A DNA stretch of 64,000 nt, taken from an uncultured Clostridia bacterium. Its GTDB lineage: Bacteria > Bacillota > Clostridia > Christensenellales > Aristaeellaceae. The stretch is taken from positions 1 through 64,000 of the forward strand of contig CAKTXR010000010.1 of NCBI GenBank assembly GCA_934631025.1. Reading direction: 5' to 3'. The position numbers were made by a program, and so were the translations under genes. Position 1 is the stretch's first letter; every line of letters begins with the position of its first letter. Below, one piece after another: positions 40,981-50,952 of this stretch. The notes below the pieces were generated by a model. It did no database searches and was not told the DNA's origin. It was given only the letters and a program-made list of their open reading frames with translations.

Positions 40981-41798
40981 GCCTTCAGCTCGCTTTCGAT
41001 ATGGTCGATCAGACCCGCAATCGCGCCCTGATCGTGATCGCACACCACGACGGCGCCGGGCAGATTCTTCAGCACAGGCAGGCCGTTCTGCGGCACGGCG
41101 CGGCGGTCGGCGGCCTTCAGCATGGCGACGTCGTTTTCATAATCGCCGATCGCCCAGAGCGTGCCGTGTCCAATCAGTTCGCGCATATAGCCCAGCATCG
41201 CGCCCTTCGTGCCGGTGGACGGCTGAATCTCCAATATGTTTTCCGAGGCGCGCACGCTGACGAAGCGCTCGTCCAGCTGCCGGAGCATCTCCGCCGCGCC
41301 GTCGATCTCGTCCGCAGGGCCGTCGAAGGCCACCTTGTACCACCCGCCGCGCGGCATTTTGTCGAAGGGCACCTCGCGCATGCGCTCCGGCGCGTAATAG
41401 TTGATCCACTCCGCGCCCGGATACATGTGCGGAAGATAGTAGTTGTCGTCCTTCATGCTGATGCGAAAGCCCACATTCGGAAAGGTGGAAACGATCCTGA
41501 GCATCGTCTGATCGAGCGCGCGGTCGTCCAGAAAGACCTCGCGCAGCTTTTCGTGCGTCTTGAGATCGATGATATACGAGCCGTTGCAGCCGATCGCGGG
41601 GAAATTGCAGATCTTGCCGATGGGCGGGATGTCATGCTCGATGAGGATATACTCGCGGCCCGTCGCCACGGTGAAGCGACCGCCGTTTTGCTGAAAATAG
41701 CGGATTTTTTCCATATTTTCCGGCACGATCCGGCTGTTTTTGCCCAGGAACGTCCCGTCCAGATCCGATACGATGACAATGCCGTCAAACAGCGCCAT
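40977..41798 (-). CDS. Cof-type HAD phosphatase
   Basis: This 273-residue HAD hydrolase of the Cof subfamily (IIB cap) probably dephosphorylates sugar phosphates or flavin/pyridoxal phosphates. Motif I is VSDLDGTFL, motif II VATGRE, motif III includes the Lys of STGTKGAML, and motif IV is AIGDYENDVAML. Start ATG has GAAGGGAAG ahead. It heads a unit with the barnase-like and barstar-like genes through an ATGA overlap; no functional link is obvious. Substrate unknown. Confidence 0.9.
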   Translation of the reverse strand: MALFDGIVIVSDLDGTFLGKNSRIVPENMEKIRYFQQNGGRFTVATGREYILIEHDIPPIGKICNFPAIGCNGSYIIDLKTHEKLREVFLDDRALDQTMLRIVSTFPNVGFRISMKDDNYYLPHMYPGAEWINYYAPERMREVPFDKMPRGGWYKVAFDGPADEIDGAAEMLRQLDERFVSVRASENILEIQPSTGTKGAMLGYMRELIGHGTLWAIGDYENDVAMLKAADRRAVPQNGLPVLKNLPGAVVVCDHDQGAIAGLIDHIESELKA

Positions 41799-41837
41799 AA
41801 CTCAACTTCCCTTCGTTTTTTGAACTCAGCGCTTTCT

Positions 41838-41866
41838 ACTTTATCATGCTTCGACGCGCCGTTCAA
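41838..41866 (-). promoter_or_regulatory. Promoter of the HAD-barnase-barstar operon
   Basis: TTGAAC, 17 bp, TAAAGT on the minus strand. Confidence 0.6.
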
Positions 41867-41891
41867 GCAAGTTTCTGTTGCTTTGCGCGAT

Positions 41892-41926
41892 AAAAAGCGG
41901 CTCTCCCGCGCCTGGGGGAAAGCCGC
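41892..41926 (-). terminator. Terminator of the EamA transporter
   Basis: GCGGCT with an inner CCCCC/GGGAG part pairs with AGCCGC; the minus strand then reads TTTTT. Confidence 0.8.
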
Positions 41927-41935
41927 CTGTATTTG

Positions 41936-42835
41936 TTATGCCCATTTCCGCTTCCCGATGGGCAGCTGCGCCAGTATGATGGCCGCGAACAGCAGCGCGC
42001 AGCCGAACAGCTCGCGGCCGCTCAGCCCCTGCCCGAGGATCGCCCAGCCCGCCAGCGCCGAGAACACCGATTCAAGGCTCATCAGCAGCGAAGCTACGGT
42101 GGGATTGACGTTCTTCTGCGCCACGATTTGCAGCGTGTAGGCCACGCCGCTGCTCAAAACGCCCGTATAGAGAATCGGCAGCCACGCCGCGGCGATCTTG
42201 TGAATATCCGGCTTTTCAAAGAGGAACATCAGCACGGCGCTCAAGCCGCCGCACACGAAAAACTGTATGCAGGACATCCGCACGCCATCCACATTCGGTG
42301 AAAAATGATCGATCACCGTGATATGCACGGCGAAAAACAGCGCGCAGAGCATACACAGCGCCTCGCCACGCCCCAGCGACAGCGAGCCGGTCATGCACAA
42401 AAAGTACATTCCCACAACGGCCAGCGCCACGCTGATCCACAGCGCCGCGCCGGTCTTGCGCCCGAAGAACAGGCCGAGGATCGGCACGAGCACGATATAC
42501 AGCGCGGTAATGAAGCCCGCCTTGCCCGCCGTCGTATACAGCAGCCCCACCTGCTGGAGCGTGCTGGCCAGAAACAGCACAACGCCGCAGCACAGCCCGC
42601 CGATCCACAGCGCCTTTCCGCCCTTTTCACGCGACGCATCCGGCTCCTTCGCCCTGACCGCGTCCATGACCTTTATGCAGGGCAGCAGCACCAGCCCGCC
42701 GATGATCATGCGCACGGCGTTGAACGTATACGGCCCCACGTCCTTCGCGCCCTCGCTCTGCGCCACGAACGCGACGCCCCAGATCAGCGCGACCAGCACC
42801 AGCAAAAGACTGTTTTTGAGCCTTGCGGCTTTCAT
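41936..42835 (-). CDS. EamA/DMT superfamily transporter
   Basis: This 299-residue membrane protein has ten helices as two EamA halves. The first half opens LLLVLVALIWGVAFVAQSEG, and the second ends in LESVFSALAGWAILGQGLSG, a block typical of the family. Members export metabolites such as amino acids or nucleosides, and the substrate is not shown. ATG 42835 has GGTGAGG 3-4 nt ahead and a promoter about 30 bp away; the frame to 42895 has no support. It is monocistronic. Confidence 0.9.
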   Translation of the reverse strand: MKAARLKNSLLLVLVALIWGVAFVAQSEGAKDVGPYTFNAVRMIIGGLVLLPCIKVMDAVRAKEPDASREKGGKALWIGGLCCGVVLFLASTLQQVGLLYTTAGKAGFITALYIVLVPILGLFFGRKTGAALWISVALAVVGMYFLCMTGSLSLGRGEALCMLCALFFAVHITVIDHFSPNVDGVRMSCIQFFVCGGLSAVLMFLFEKPDIHKIAAAWLPILYTGVLSSGVAYTLQIVAQKNVNPTVASLLMSLESVFSALAGWAILGQGLSGRELFGCALLFAAIILAQLPIGKRKWA

Positions 42836-42866
42836 AATCCTCACCCTTTGTTTCTTTTTACCGCAT

Positions 42867-42895
42867 AGTCTATCACGCCGCAGGGAGACGCTCAA
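42867..42895 (-). promoter_or_regulatory. Promoter of the EamA transporter
   Basis: TTGAGC, 17 bp, TAGACT on the minus strand. Confidence 0.5.
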
Positions 42896-42984
42896 GCGCG
42901 CTTTTCTTAATTCCAGATTGCATTTTGATGCAGCGAAATGCCTGCACCGTCAATAAGTTTGTATATTTATGCGTGCGACTGTCT

Positions 42985-43025
42985 AAAAAAGCCCGCGTCC
43001 CCATGAAGCGCGAGGATGCGGACTT
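42985..43025 (-). terminator. Terminator of the TSCPD gene
   Basis: AAGTCCGCATCC, 11-nt loop, GGGGACGCGGGC, then TTTTTT on the minus strand, with two mismatches in the stem. Confidence 0.65.
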
Positions 43026-43039
43026 CTATTTCATCGGTC

Positions 43040-43300
43040 TTATTTGGCGACGGTCGCCGTGCCGTCCTTGATCTGCATGAGCGCGATCGCCAGCTGATCG
43101 GGACAGGACGTGCCGCCGCGACACTGTATGCCCTTGAGACGCGCTATGGCCTCGTCGATGTCCATGCCGGCCGCCAGCCGCGCCACGCCCTGCGTGTTGC
43201 CGGTGCAGCCGCCGATGAAGTGAACGGACTTAATGGTGCGGCCGTCCATTTCGATTTCAATGCCCTGCGAGCAGGTGCCCTTCGTGCGATAAACGTACAT
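43040..43300 (-). CDS. TSCPD domain protein
   Basis: This 86-residue protein carries the TSCPD motif (GGTSCPDQLA near residue 63), after which the domain, also found at the C-terminus of some ribonucleotide reductases, is named. A second cysteine-glycine block, FIGGCTGNTQG, sits near residue 30. The function of stand-alone TSCPD proteins is unknown; they may bind metal or a nucleotide. ATG 43300 has GGGAGG 8 nt ahead. It is monocistronic with its own promoter and terminator. Confidence 0.92.
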   Translation of the reverse strand: MYVYRTKGTCSQGIEIEMDGRTIKSVHFIGGCTGNTQGVARLAAGMDIDEAIARLKGIQCRGGTSCPDQLAIALMQIKDGTATVAK

Positions 43301-43331
43301 TATGATGTCCTCCCGTAATGTCATTGCCCCT

Positions 43332-43360
43332 ATTATAGCACGTTTGCGCGCGTTCGGCAA
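43332..43360 (-). promoter_or_regulatory. Promoter of the TSCPD gene
   Basis: TTGCCG, 17 bp, TATAAT on the minus strand. Confidence 0.65.
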
Positions 43361-43374
43361 GCGAAACGTGCTTT

Positions 43375-44145
43375 TCAGGAAAGGCGCAGCCGCTCATGGA
43401 AGAAGCCGTACAGCTGCGGCGGCGCGGCGATCACGTTGCCGGTGATCAGGCAGTCCTCGTCCTGCCAGCCGCCGGCGCGCCCGCCCGCCTCGCGGACGAT
43501 CAGCACGCCCGCGGCGATGTCGTAAATATTCAGGCACGGCTCGAAATACGCGTCCACGCGGCCGCACGCCACGCAGCACAGATCGAACGCCGCCGAGCCC
43601 ATGCGCCGGAAATCGTTGACCTCGGGCAGAATTTCGGCCAGCAGCCCCATGAGCCGCTTCGACACGTCCGGCACGCGCGCGGCAAAGCTCATCGCCGTCA
43701 CGGCGCTGCCGGGATCGGTCACATCGGACACATGAATCGGCTTTCCGTTCAGGAACGCGCCGCCGCCCCTGACCGCGGAGAACATCTCGTCCAGCGCCGG
43801 CGCATAGACCACGCCCGCGACCACATCGCCCGCGCGCAGATAGGCGATCGATATGGTGTAGAGCGGAATGTTTTTGATGAAGTTGGTCGTGCCGTCGATC
43901 GGGTCGATCACCCACATGCCCTCGCTCTTTTTCCGCACGCCGCCCTCCTCGCCGTAAAAGCCGTCCTCGGGATAGCGCGCGCTCAGCTCGGAAATGATCA
44001 TCTGCTCCGAGGCGCGGTCGGCGTCGGTCACGAAATCCTTGGCCGATTTGTTTTCAACGTGAAAATCCCGACGGCCGCGCAGCATTGCGCCTGCGCGGCG
44101 CGCCGCCTCCATGGCCGCGTTCAGTCTGTCCGTCCAGTCGTTCAT
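43375..44145 (-). CDS. Inositol monophosphatase family protein
   Basis: This 256-residue Mg-dependent phosphatase of the IMPase/SuhB/CysQ family has metal site blocks DFVTDADRASE, FYGEEGG (Glu pair) and WVIDPIDGTTNFIKNIP, the first signature. The usual second signature near the C-terminus is weak: YDIAAGVLIVREAGG, with the Asp kept. Substrates in the family include inositol phosphates, fructose bisphosphate and PAP. Start ATG has AAGGAGGA 8 nt ahead. It follows the DUF218 gene by 13 bp, so the two share a transcript. Confidence 0.93.
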   Translation of the reverse strand: MNDWTDRLNAAMEAARRAGAMLRGRRDFHVENKSAKDFVTDADRASEQMIISELSARYPEDGFYGEEGGVRKKSEGMWVIDPIDGTTNFIKNIPLYTISIAYLRAGDVVAGVVYAPALDEMFSAVRGGGAFLNGKPIHVSDVTDPGSAVTAMSFAARVPDVSKRLMGLLAEILPEVNDFRRMGSAAFDLCCVACGRVDAYFEPCLNIYDIAAGVLIVREAGGRAGGWQDEDCLITGNVIAAPPQLYGFFHERLRLS

Positions 44146-44158
44146 CCTTTGTTCCTCC

Positions 44159-44920
44159 TTACAGGATCCAGTCGCGCGCTACGGCGAAAAACTCGCGCAT
44201 ATAGTAATTGACCAGCGTCAGGCGCGCGCATGCCGACGAGTTGCCGCTGACATGGGTCAGCCCCGCTTCCCTCGCGACGGCCAGCGCGCGGTACATATGA
44301 TAGCCGGTCGTGGTCACGACGACCGACGCGTCCTTTGAGGTCATCATGGCCGCGGCGTTTTTGAGATTTTCAGTCGTGTTGGTCGATTGATCCTCGATCA
44401 GCAGGCGATCCGCGTCGATGCCGCGCGCGATGAGCGCCTTGTACATGGCCTGCGCCTCGGTCATCGGCTCGTCCTTCCCCTGCCCGCCGCACAGTATCGC
44501 CACGGTGTTTTCATTATTGCGCAGATATTCCGCCGCCTTGCCGATGCGTTCGTTCAGGAGCCGCGACGGGCCGCTCTCCTTGACGCGTGCGCCCAGCACG
44601 ACGACGTAATCCGCGTTCGGCTCAGGCGCGGCCAGACTGCCCGCAACAATTCGGCTCTCCACGCCGATGACGACGATCAGCGCCGCCGCCATGAGCACGC
44701 CCAGCGCGACCGACGCGCCGCGCGCCGCCGCCGGACTGAGCCGGCTCAGCCCAAACGCCGCGCCCAGACACAGCGCGCCCAGCGCCAGCCAGAACAGCTC
44801 GAAGCCCGCCTTAAAGCCCAGATACATCGCCAGCGCGACATAATAAAGGATCGAAACGCCGCCCAGCACCGCCATAAGAGCGATCATCGCGCGCACTCCT
44901 CTCTGTATGTTTCTCTTCAT
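44159..44920 (-). CDS. DUF218 (SanA/ElyC/YdcF-like) membrane protein
   Basis: This 253-residue protein has four N-terminal membrane helices (about 10-35, 38-58, 68-87 and the start of the soluble part), then a DUF218 domain with DYVVVLGARVKESGPS, ILCGGQGKDEPMTEAQ and TTGYHMYRA. The domain in other bacteria is linked to cell-envelope polysaccharide metabolism (ElyC in enterobacterial common antigen and peptidoglycan assembly), so an envelope role is likely. Start ATG has AAGGAGAA upstream. It is first of two genes with the inositol-phosphatase-like gene. Confidence 0.9.
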   Translation of the reverse strand: MKRNIQRGVRAMIALMAVLGGVSILYYVALAMYLGFKAGFELFWLALGALCLGAAFGLSRLSPAAARGASVALGVLMAAALIVVIGVESRIVAGSLAAPEPNADYVVVLGARVKESGPSRLLNERIGKAAEYLRNNENTVAILCGGQGKDEPMTEAQAMYKALIARGIDADRLLIEDQSTNTTENLKNAAAMMTSKDASVVVTTTGYHMYRALAVAREAGLTHVSGNSSACARLTLVNYYMREFFAVARDWIL

Positions 44921-44995
44921 AGCCGTCTTTCTCCTTCTGTTATTCCCAATTTTTGACGCGCCGATGCGGGGATTCGTTCCAAACGCCGAATGTTA

Positions 44996-45026
44996 AAAGG
45001 AGAGGACGCGCGTCCTCCCCTCCCTT
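44996..45026 (-). terminator. Terminator of the repeat-protein gene
   Basis: GGGGAGGACG and its complement CGTCCTCTCC, then TTTT on the minus strand, 8 bp past the stop. Confidence 0.75.
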
Positions 45027-45034
45027 GTTCCCCC

Positions 45035-46480
45035 TCAGCACACCGGCCGGACGATCACCCAGTAGCCGCTGCCTGTATCGCCGCGCCAGGCATAGCCCTC
45101 CAGACCGGGCGGCGGCTCCGGCGTATAGCGCGCCGGTATGCCGTACAGCACGCGATCGGGCTTGCCGCCCGCGCAGGACAGCCCCGCGATGCAGTGATCC
45201 AGCCCCGTCTCGGGCGCAATCGGCGCCTTGATCAGCACGAAGCCCTCCGCGTCGAACGGTCGGCAGGACGCGCGCGTTCTGTAGAGCCTTCTCAGCGGCT
45301 CGATGCAGGCCGGCCACGGATTGTCGCTGTCCGTGTCAAGCTCCGCAGCCGCGCAGCCGTTTTCGCAGTCGTCGCCGGTATTCAGGCGCGCCGGCGTATC
45401 GAACGCGTCGGGGCGCGCGCCGTCCTGCGCCGGTGTGTCGAACGCATCGGGCGACGCGCCGTCTATGGCTTCCGCCGAATCTGTGCTTTCAGGCGCATCG
45501 CCGCCCTCCCGAGTCTGCCCGACGGACTGCGGCACGGCGCTGTGTTGCGCCTCAGCGCTCGGCTGAACCGGCTCATCAGCGCTTTGCGAGGTATCGCCGC
45601 GCGCTTCTGCCTGACCGGCGGAGTGCGGCGCGGTTTCCTGCCGAGACTGCGCTTCAGATACGGCCGCTTCATTTGCCGCCCGCGGCTCGCTCGAAAATGT
45701 GGGCACAGCCGCCGCGCTCTCGACCGGCTCGCTCTCGCCGTCCGTCGCGGAAGGCGCGTTGTCCGCAAGCGGAAGCGACACCGCGCCGCCGTCCACAACC
45801 GGGCGATCGGGATTGAGCGGCAGCGACGCCGCGCCGCCGTCCACAACCGGGCGATCGGGAGTCAGCGGCAGCGACGCCGCGCCGCCGTCCACAACCGGAC
45901 GATCGGGAGTCAGCGGCAGCGACGCCGCGCCGCCGTCCACAACCGGGCGATCGGGATTGAGCGGCAGCGACGCCGCGCCGCCGTCCGGGCAGATCTGACA
46001 GCAGTCCGGCGTACAGATCGGTGGAATGGGCGCACCCTGATCGACCAGCGGCCGGTCGGATGTGCCGCTCGTGGCAAAGCTCTGGCAGACTGCCTGACGC
46101 ACCTGCGGCCAGTCGACCTCCCGCGAGCCGTTGAGAAAACCGGCCAGCACCAGATCGCACACGCCGTCTTCCAGCGACGCCACCGCGACCAGCGTGTAAT
46201 CCTCCAGCGCGCGCCCCTCGATAGAGCGCGGATCGAAGCGGTACACCAGCCCCGACTGACCGTAGCGCGCCGGGCCGAGCTGGCCGATCGGCTGCGCGTA
46301 CCACAGGCCGTTGACCTGATAGAGCAGGAGCGCATAGAGCAGTTCGTCCTCGCGCGCGCCGGTCACGGTGAACTGCATCGTGCCGATCAGCGTACGCCGC
46401 TCCAGCCGGACATAGCCCGCAATGCCCGCGCGCAGGCTGCGCATCATGATCAGCGCCCGGCGATAATCATTCCTGAGCAT
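45035..46480 (-). CDS. Unrecognised protein with five tandem 16-residue repeats
   Basis: This 481-residue protein has an N-terminal domain of about 150 residues with alternating strands (GYVRLERRTLIGTMQFTV, LLYALLLYQVNGLWY). The middle holds five near-identical units DRPVVDGGAASLPLTP (about residues 165-245). A low-complexity Ala/Ser/Asp/Glu-rich linker of about 130 residues follows. A C-terminal domain of about 95 residues has conserved-looking Trp, Cys and Pro (PWPACIEPLRRLY, GYAWRGDTGSGYWV). No signal peptide or membrane helix is present. ATG 46480 has GGGAGGAGG 8 nt ahead. The layout (fold, spacer, fold) suggests a scaffold or surface protein, perhaps sporulation linked; no function is assigned. 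Confidence 0.75.
   Translation of the reverse strand: MLRNDYRRALIMMRSLRAGIAGYVRLERRTLIGTMQFTVTGAREDELLYALLLYQVNGLWYAQPIGQLGPARYGQSGLVYRFDPRSIEGRALEDYTLVAVASLEDGVCDLVLAGFLNGSREVDWPQVRQAVCQSFATSGTSDRPLVDQGAPIPPICTPDCCQICPDGGAASLPLNPDRPVVDGGAASLPLTPDRPVVDGGAASLPLTPDRPVVDGGAASLPLNPDRPVVDGGAVSLPLADNAPSATDGESEPVESAAAVPTFSSEPRAANEAAVSEAQSRQETAPHSAGQAEARGDTSQSADEPVQPSAEAQHSAVPQSVGQTREGGDAPESTDSAEAIDGASPDAFDTPAQDGARPDAFDTPARLNTGDDCENGCAAAELDTDSDNPWPACIEPLRRLYRTRASCRPFDAEGFVLIKAPIAPETGLDHCIAGLSCAGGKPDRVLYGIPARYTPEPPPGLEGYAWRGDTGSGYWVIVRPVC
45769..45986 (-). repeat. In-frame 48-bp tandem repeats
   Basis: About four and a half copies of a 48-bp unit encode DRPVVDGGAASLPL(T/N)P. Central copies differ from each other by only one to a few bases (for example GATTGAG/GAGTCAG at one codon pair), a sign of recent expansion or gene conversion. 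Confidence 0.9.
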
Positions 46481-46918
46481 GAAAAAACCTCCTCCCGTCC
46501 TCAAGATCCTATGACGGAAGGAGTGCGTTTTAGACGCTGCGCGCCGCGAAAGACAAGCCGAAACGTCTGTCAAGGGCGGTCGATTCGGGCAAGCCTTTTC
46601 AGCAGACGCAAGTCCCTCGGATTTGACGGCCGCCGTTCCGGCACGCTGAAACAGCCGCGCAGGGAATTTGCAATGTGCGCGCGGAATGGACCTGAAAAGG
46701 AAGGATCACAAGCCCTGCAGACTTTTCGTAAAGGCGCGGCGCTTGAGTCCCTTTGGCTCAAACCGCCGCGGTTCTCCGCGGAAACTTGGGAGCCTGAAGA
46801 GTCTCAATCCGGCTTCACGGTAAAAGCCCGCGCGTTCAGTGGCGCTCAATCAGGGGGAATTCACTCGAGAGTCAGCGAAAAAACGCTGAAATTTCAAGCG
46901 CACTCAAGCCTGTGCCCG
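46481..46918. other. 438-bp intergenic stretch, no gene seen
   Basis: Beyond the ribosome site of the repeat-protein gene I see no coding frame with support. Short inverted words occur (AAGTCCCTCGGATTT, TTGAGTCCCTTTGGCTCAA, CCGCGGTTCTCCGCGG) that could be relics of hairpin elements. Confidence 0.5.
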
Positions 46919-47761
46919 TCATTCAAACGCGCGGCAGGAAAAGCGCGGCCTGCTCTCAAACGTGTGCCCCAGCAGCGAAATCTTCACGCACCACAGCTGC
47001 GGCTGCGAAACGCGCCGGCGCCGGTTTTCCTCGCGGTCGCCGTACTTGTCGTCGCCCAGGAGCGGCAGGCCGACATGGCTCAGGTGCGCGCGGATCTGAT
47101 GCGTGCGGCCGGTCATCAGGCGCACCTCGAGCAGCGACAGTCCATCCCGCGCTTCGATGAGCCGATAGCGCGTCTCAATCGAGAGCGCGCCGGGCGCGGG
47201 ATGATCCAGTATGCGCACATTCGCCGCGCTCGCGTCCTTCACGAGATACGCCGTGAGCCGCGCTTCCTCGCGCGGGGGGTGTCCGACGGCGATGCAGCGG
47301 TACAGCTTGACGAGATCGTGCGCGGCGAAGGCCCTGAGCGCCGCCTGCTCGGCCCGATCGTTCTTGGCCGCGATCAGCACGCCGCCCGTGCCCGTGTCCA
47401 GCCGGTGACACAGCCGCGCCGAGGGGCAATGTGCCGTCAGACGCGCCAGCATGGTATCGCCGCCCACGCCGCGCCCGTCCGAATCGACCGGCACGCCCGC
47501 GGGCTTATCGACGACGAGCCAGTCGCCGTCCTCATAGATCACCTGAAGCGGCGCTTCGAAATACTTGTCGTCCACATAGATGGAAAGCGTATCGCCCGCG
47601 CGGACGACGGCTTCCGCGCCGCTTTTTGCGCCGTTGACGCGCACGTCCTTCTTCTTGAGCGTCTCGCGGATCAGCCAGGACGGCCACGCCGGAAACGCAC
47701 GCGTGAGATAACTCTTGAGACCTGTTTCCGGCACGCCTGCCGGCACGGTATGCTGCCGCAT
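46919..47761 (-). CDS. RluA family pseudouridine synthase
   Basis: This 280-residue enzyme turns uridine into pseudouridine in rRNA or tRNA. An N-terminal S4-like segment (WLIRETLKKKDVRVNG) precedes the catalytic domain. The catalytic Asp lies in LCHRLDTGTGGVLI, preceded by VVDKPAGVPV and followed by LMTGRTHQIRAHLSHVGLPLLGD. The exact target base is unknown (RluC, RluD and YlyB types are similar). Start ATG 47761 has AAGGGAAG ahead. It is a single gene. Confidence 0.94.
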   Translation of the reverse strand: MRQHTVPAGVPETGLKSYLTRAFPAWPSWLIRETLKKKDVRVNGAKSGAEAVVRAGDTLSIYVDDKYFEAPLQVIYEDGDWLVVDKPAGVPVDSDGRGVGGDTMLARLTAHCPSARLCHRLDTGTGGVLIAAKNDRAEQAALRAFAAHDLVKLYRCIAVGHPPREEARLTAYLVKDASAANVRILDHPAPGALSIETRYRLIEARDGLSLLEVRLMTGRTHQIRAHLSHVGLPLLGDDKYGDREENRRRRVSQPQLWCVKISLLGHTFESRPRFSCRAFE

Positions 47762-47830
47762 GAATATCTTCCCTTCACGAAAAACGGAAGCGACTGAAAT
47801 GAGCCGCTTCCGTCTGTTCAGTATGGCGGA

Positions 47831-48805
47831 TTACTGCGCGATTTCAAGCTCCTCGGCCTTCTTGATGAGCTGGATGAAGGTCTTGCCGGGCTTGAACACG
47901 ACGACGTTGCCGTCCGCATCATAGTAGGTGGTGCTGGAGGTCACGCTGTCGCGCGTCCAGGTGCCGGTGAAGTGCTTGCCGTCGATGAAGTAGTCGCACT
48001 TGTTGCTGCCAGTCAGCGCCACGATCGGGCGCTCGGGCGCGCCGTTATACCAGCTGTAGTCGGCCTGCATGACGATGACGTTGGCGCAGGTGTACTGCTG
48101 ACCGTTGCCGTCGAGCTGGCTGGCGCGGTTGTAGTAGCGATAGTACACGCCCTCGGAAGCGTTGTACTCATAGGACGGATAGTAGCCCAAGCTCTGGCTG
48201 TAGCCGATGCGGAACACCTTCACGTCGTCGCCCTTGACGGTATACGCGTCGGCGCTGAAGGTCAGCGGGGTGTGCGTGGTCGCCTTGGTCTCATCCAGGC
48301 CGTCGTAGATCTGCTTGAGGCGGGTCACGACGTTGTAGGGCGCGACGCGGCTCTTGTCGCGGTAGAAGTTCACGCCGTCGGACAGACCGTCGTAGCGGCC
48401 CTTGAGCGGCACGGTCTTGCTGTAGTCATAGACGCTGGAGCCGGCCATCTGCTGGCCGCCGAAGTGGACGAACGTCGCGTCCCAGTCCAGCGCCATGTCG
48501 ATGTGCATGATGCGGGCGGAGCGGGTCGCCTCGACCGTCTCCGGAATGGTGTCGTTGAAGATCGCGGTGTAGCGGGTGTAGCCGCCCTGCCACATCTCGC
48601 CCTCGTAGATGACGTCCGCATCGATCATGTTGATCTGGGGACGCGCCGCCGCCGTGTTGTCGAACTGCACGGCCAGCAGCTTCTGCTCGGTCTTGTCGGT
48701 CGGCAGGCCGGTCGTCACCGAGTAATTGACCGCCTCGCCCTCAGCCAGCGCAGCGGCCGAGAAAACAAAAATCATCGCGATAAACAGGCTAATGAACTTC
48801 TTCAT
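47831..48805 (-). CDS. DUF3048 domain protein, exported
   Basis: This 324-residue protein has a Sec signal (MKKFISLFIAMIFVFSAAALAEG, cleavage near residue 22) and two DUF3048-type domains as in Bacillus YerB. Typical blocks are VQFDNTAAARPQ, ADVIYEGEMWQGGYTRYTAIF, EATRSARIMHIDMAL and the C-terminal VALTGSNKCDYFIDG. YerB-type proteins are extracellular and of unknown function; the usual lipobox Cys is missing here, so it may be freely secreted. ATG 48805 has AAAGGAG 8 nt ahead. It is monocistronic. Confidence 0.92.
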   Translation of the reverse strand: MKKFISLFIAMIFVFSAAALAEGEAVNYSVTTGLPTDKTEQKLLAVQFDNTAAARPQINMIDADVIYEGEMWQGGYTRYTAIFNDTIPETVEATRSARIMHIDMALDWDATFVHFGGQQMAGSSVYDYSKTVPLKGRYDGLSDGVNFYRDKSRVAPYNVVTRLKQIYDGLDETKATTHTPLTFSADAYTVKGDDVKVFRIGYSQSLGYYPSYEYNASEGVYYRYYNRASQLDGNGQQYTCANVIVMQADYSWYNGAPERPIVALTGSNKCDYFIDGKHFTGTWTRDSVTSSTTYYDADGNVVVFKPGKTFIQLIKKAEELEIAQ

Positions 48806-48835
48806 AAACTTGACTCCTTTCGTGTTGTCTCTCTG

Positions 48836-48864
48836 ATTATACCACACCGGTCAAATTATTGCAA
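48836..48864 (-). promoter_or_regulatory. Promoter of the DUF3048 gene
   Basis: TTGCAA, 17 bp, TATAAT on the minus strand. Confidence 0.75.
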
Positions 48865-48965
48865 CAGCTTTATTATACGTCACTCTTCCGAAATATATTC
48901 GAAATATTTGGCAGTTTGAATACGTTCTATTGCGCATCTGCGTATACAAAGTTCCCGCTGCCCGC

Positions 48966-49008
48966 AAAAAACGCCGCACGAAAAAGAAATGCTCTCTTTC
49001 ATACGGCG
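48966..49008 (-). terminator. Terminator of the tig-clpP-clpX operon
   Basis: CGCCGTATGAAA, 13-nt loop, TTTCGTGCGGCG, then TTTTTT on the minus strand, 15 bp past the clpX stop. Confidence 0.85.
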
Positions 49009-49023
49009 AATATTACTATTGTG

Positions 49024-50286
<1,263 letters not shown>

Positions 50287-50304
50287 TTTTTCCCTTTCCG
50301 AGCA

Positions 50305-50889
50305 TCAGCGCCGGGGCGCAATGATCTCATCAATCAGTCCATAGTCGCGCGCTTCCTCAGCGGTGAGGAAGTGGTCGCGGTCGGTGTCCGCTTCGAGCAC
50401 CTCGAGCGGCTTGCCGGTGTTTTTGGCGAGGATCTCGTTCAGCTTTTTCTTGATGCGCAGAATCTGCTCGGCGTGGATCGCGATGTCCGACGCCTGGCCC
50501 TGCGCGCCGCCGAGCGGCTGATGGATCATGATTTCCGCGTTGGGGAGTGCCTTGCGCTTGCCCTTCGCGCCCGCCGCGAGCAGGAACGCGCCCATCGACG
50601 CGGCCATACCCACGCACACCGTAGACACCTCGCAGCGCAGATACTGCATCGTATCATAAATCGCCATGCCGGCCGTCACCGAGCCGCCGGGACTGTTGAT
50701 ATAGAACATGATGTCGGCGTCCGGGTCTTCCATTTCGAGGAAAAGCATCTGGGCGATGATGAGATTGGCGGAATCGTCGGTCACTTCGCCGCCCAGAAAG
50801 ACAATGCGATCCTTCAGGAGGCGCGAAAAAATATCATACGACCTCTCGCCTTTGCTTGTTTGTTCAACTACATAAGGAATCAGATTCAT
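50305..50889 (-). CDS. clpP: ATP-dependent Clp protease proteolytic subunit
   Basis: This 194-residue serine peptidase forms the barrel of ClpXP. The catalytic triad is Ser98 (GMAASMGAF), His123 (IMIHQPLGG) and Asp172 (ADTDRDHFL), at the same positions as in Bacillus subtilis ClpP. The start MNLIPYVVEQTSKGERSYDI, the ring-docking and axial-loop region, is canonical. It sits between tig and clpX in the classic order tig-clpP-clpX and should be cotranscribed with them. Confidence 0.98.
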   Translation of the reverse strand: MNLIPYVVEQTSKGERSYDIFSRLLKDRIVFLGGEVTDDSANLIIAQMLFLEMEDPDADIMFYINSPGGSVTAGMAIYDTMQYLRCEVSTVCVGMAASMGAFLLAAGAKGKRKALPNAEIMIHQPLGGAQGQASDIAIHAEQILRIKKKLNEILAKNTGKPLEVLEADTDRDHFLTAEEARDYGLIDEIIAPRR

Positions 50890-50952
50890 TTCTTACGCAC
50901 CTCCATCCACAATATGCGCATTTCTCTGCTTCTCTATTCCGTGTTTTCTTTA

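Noticed and set aside
45769..45986. CRISPR array
   Set aside because: The 48-bp units are contiguous, in frame and without unique spacers; they are protein-coding repeats.
44990..47797. 935-codon plus-strand frame with repeats
   Set aside because: It is antisense to the repeat protein and the RluA gene; its repeats merely mirror the 48-bp units.
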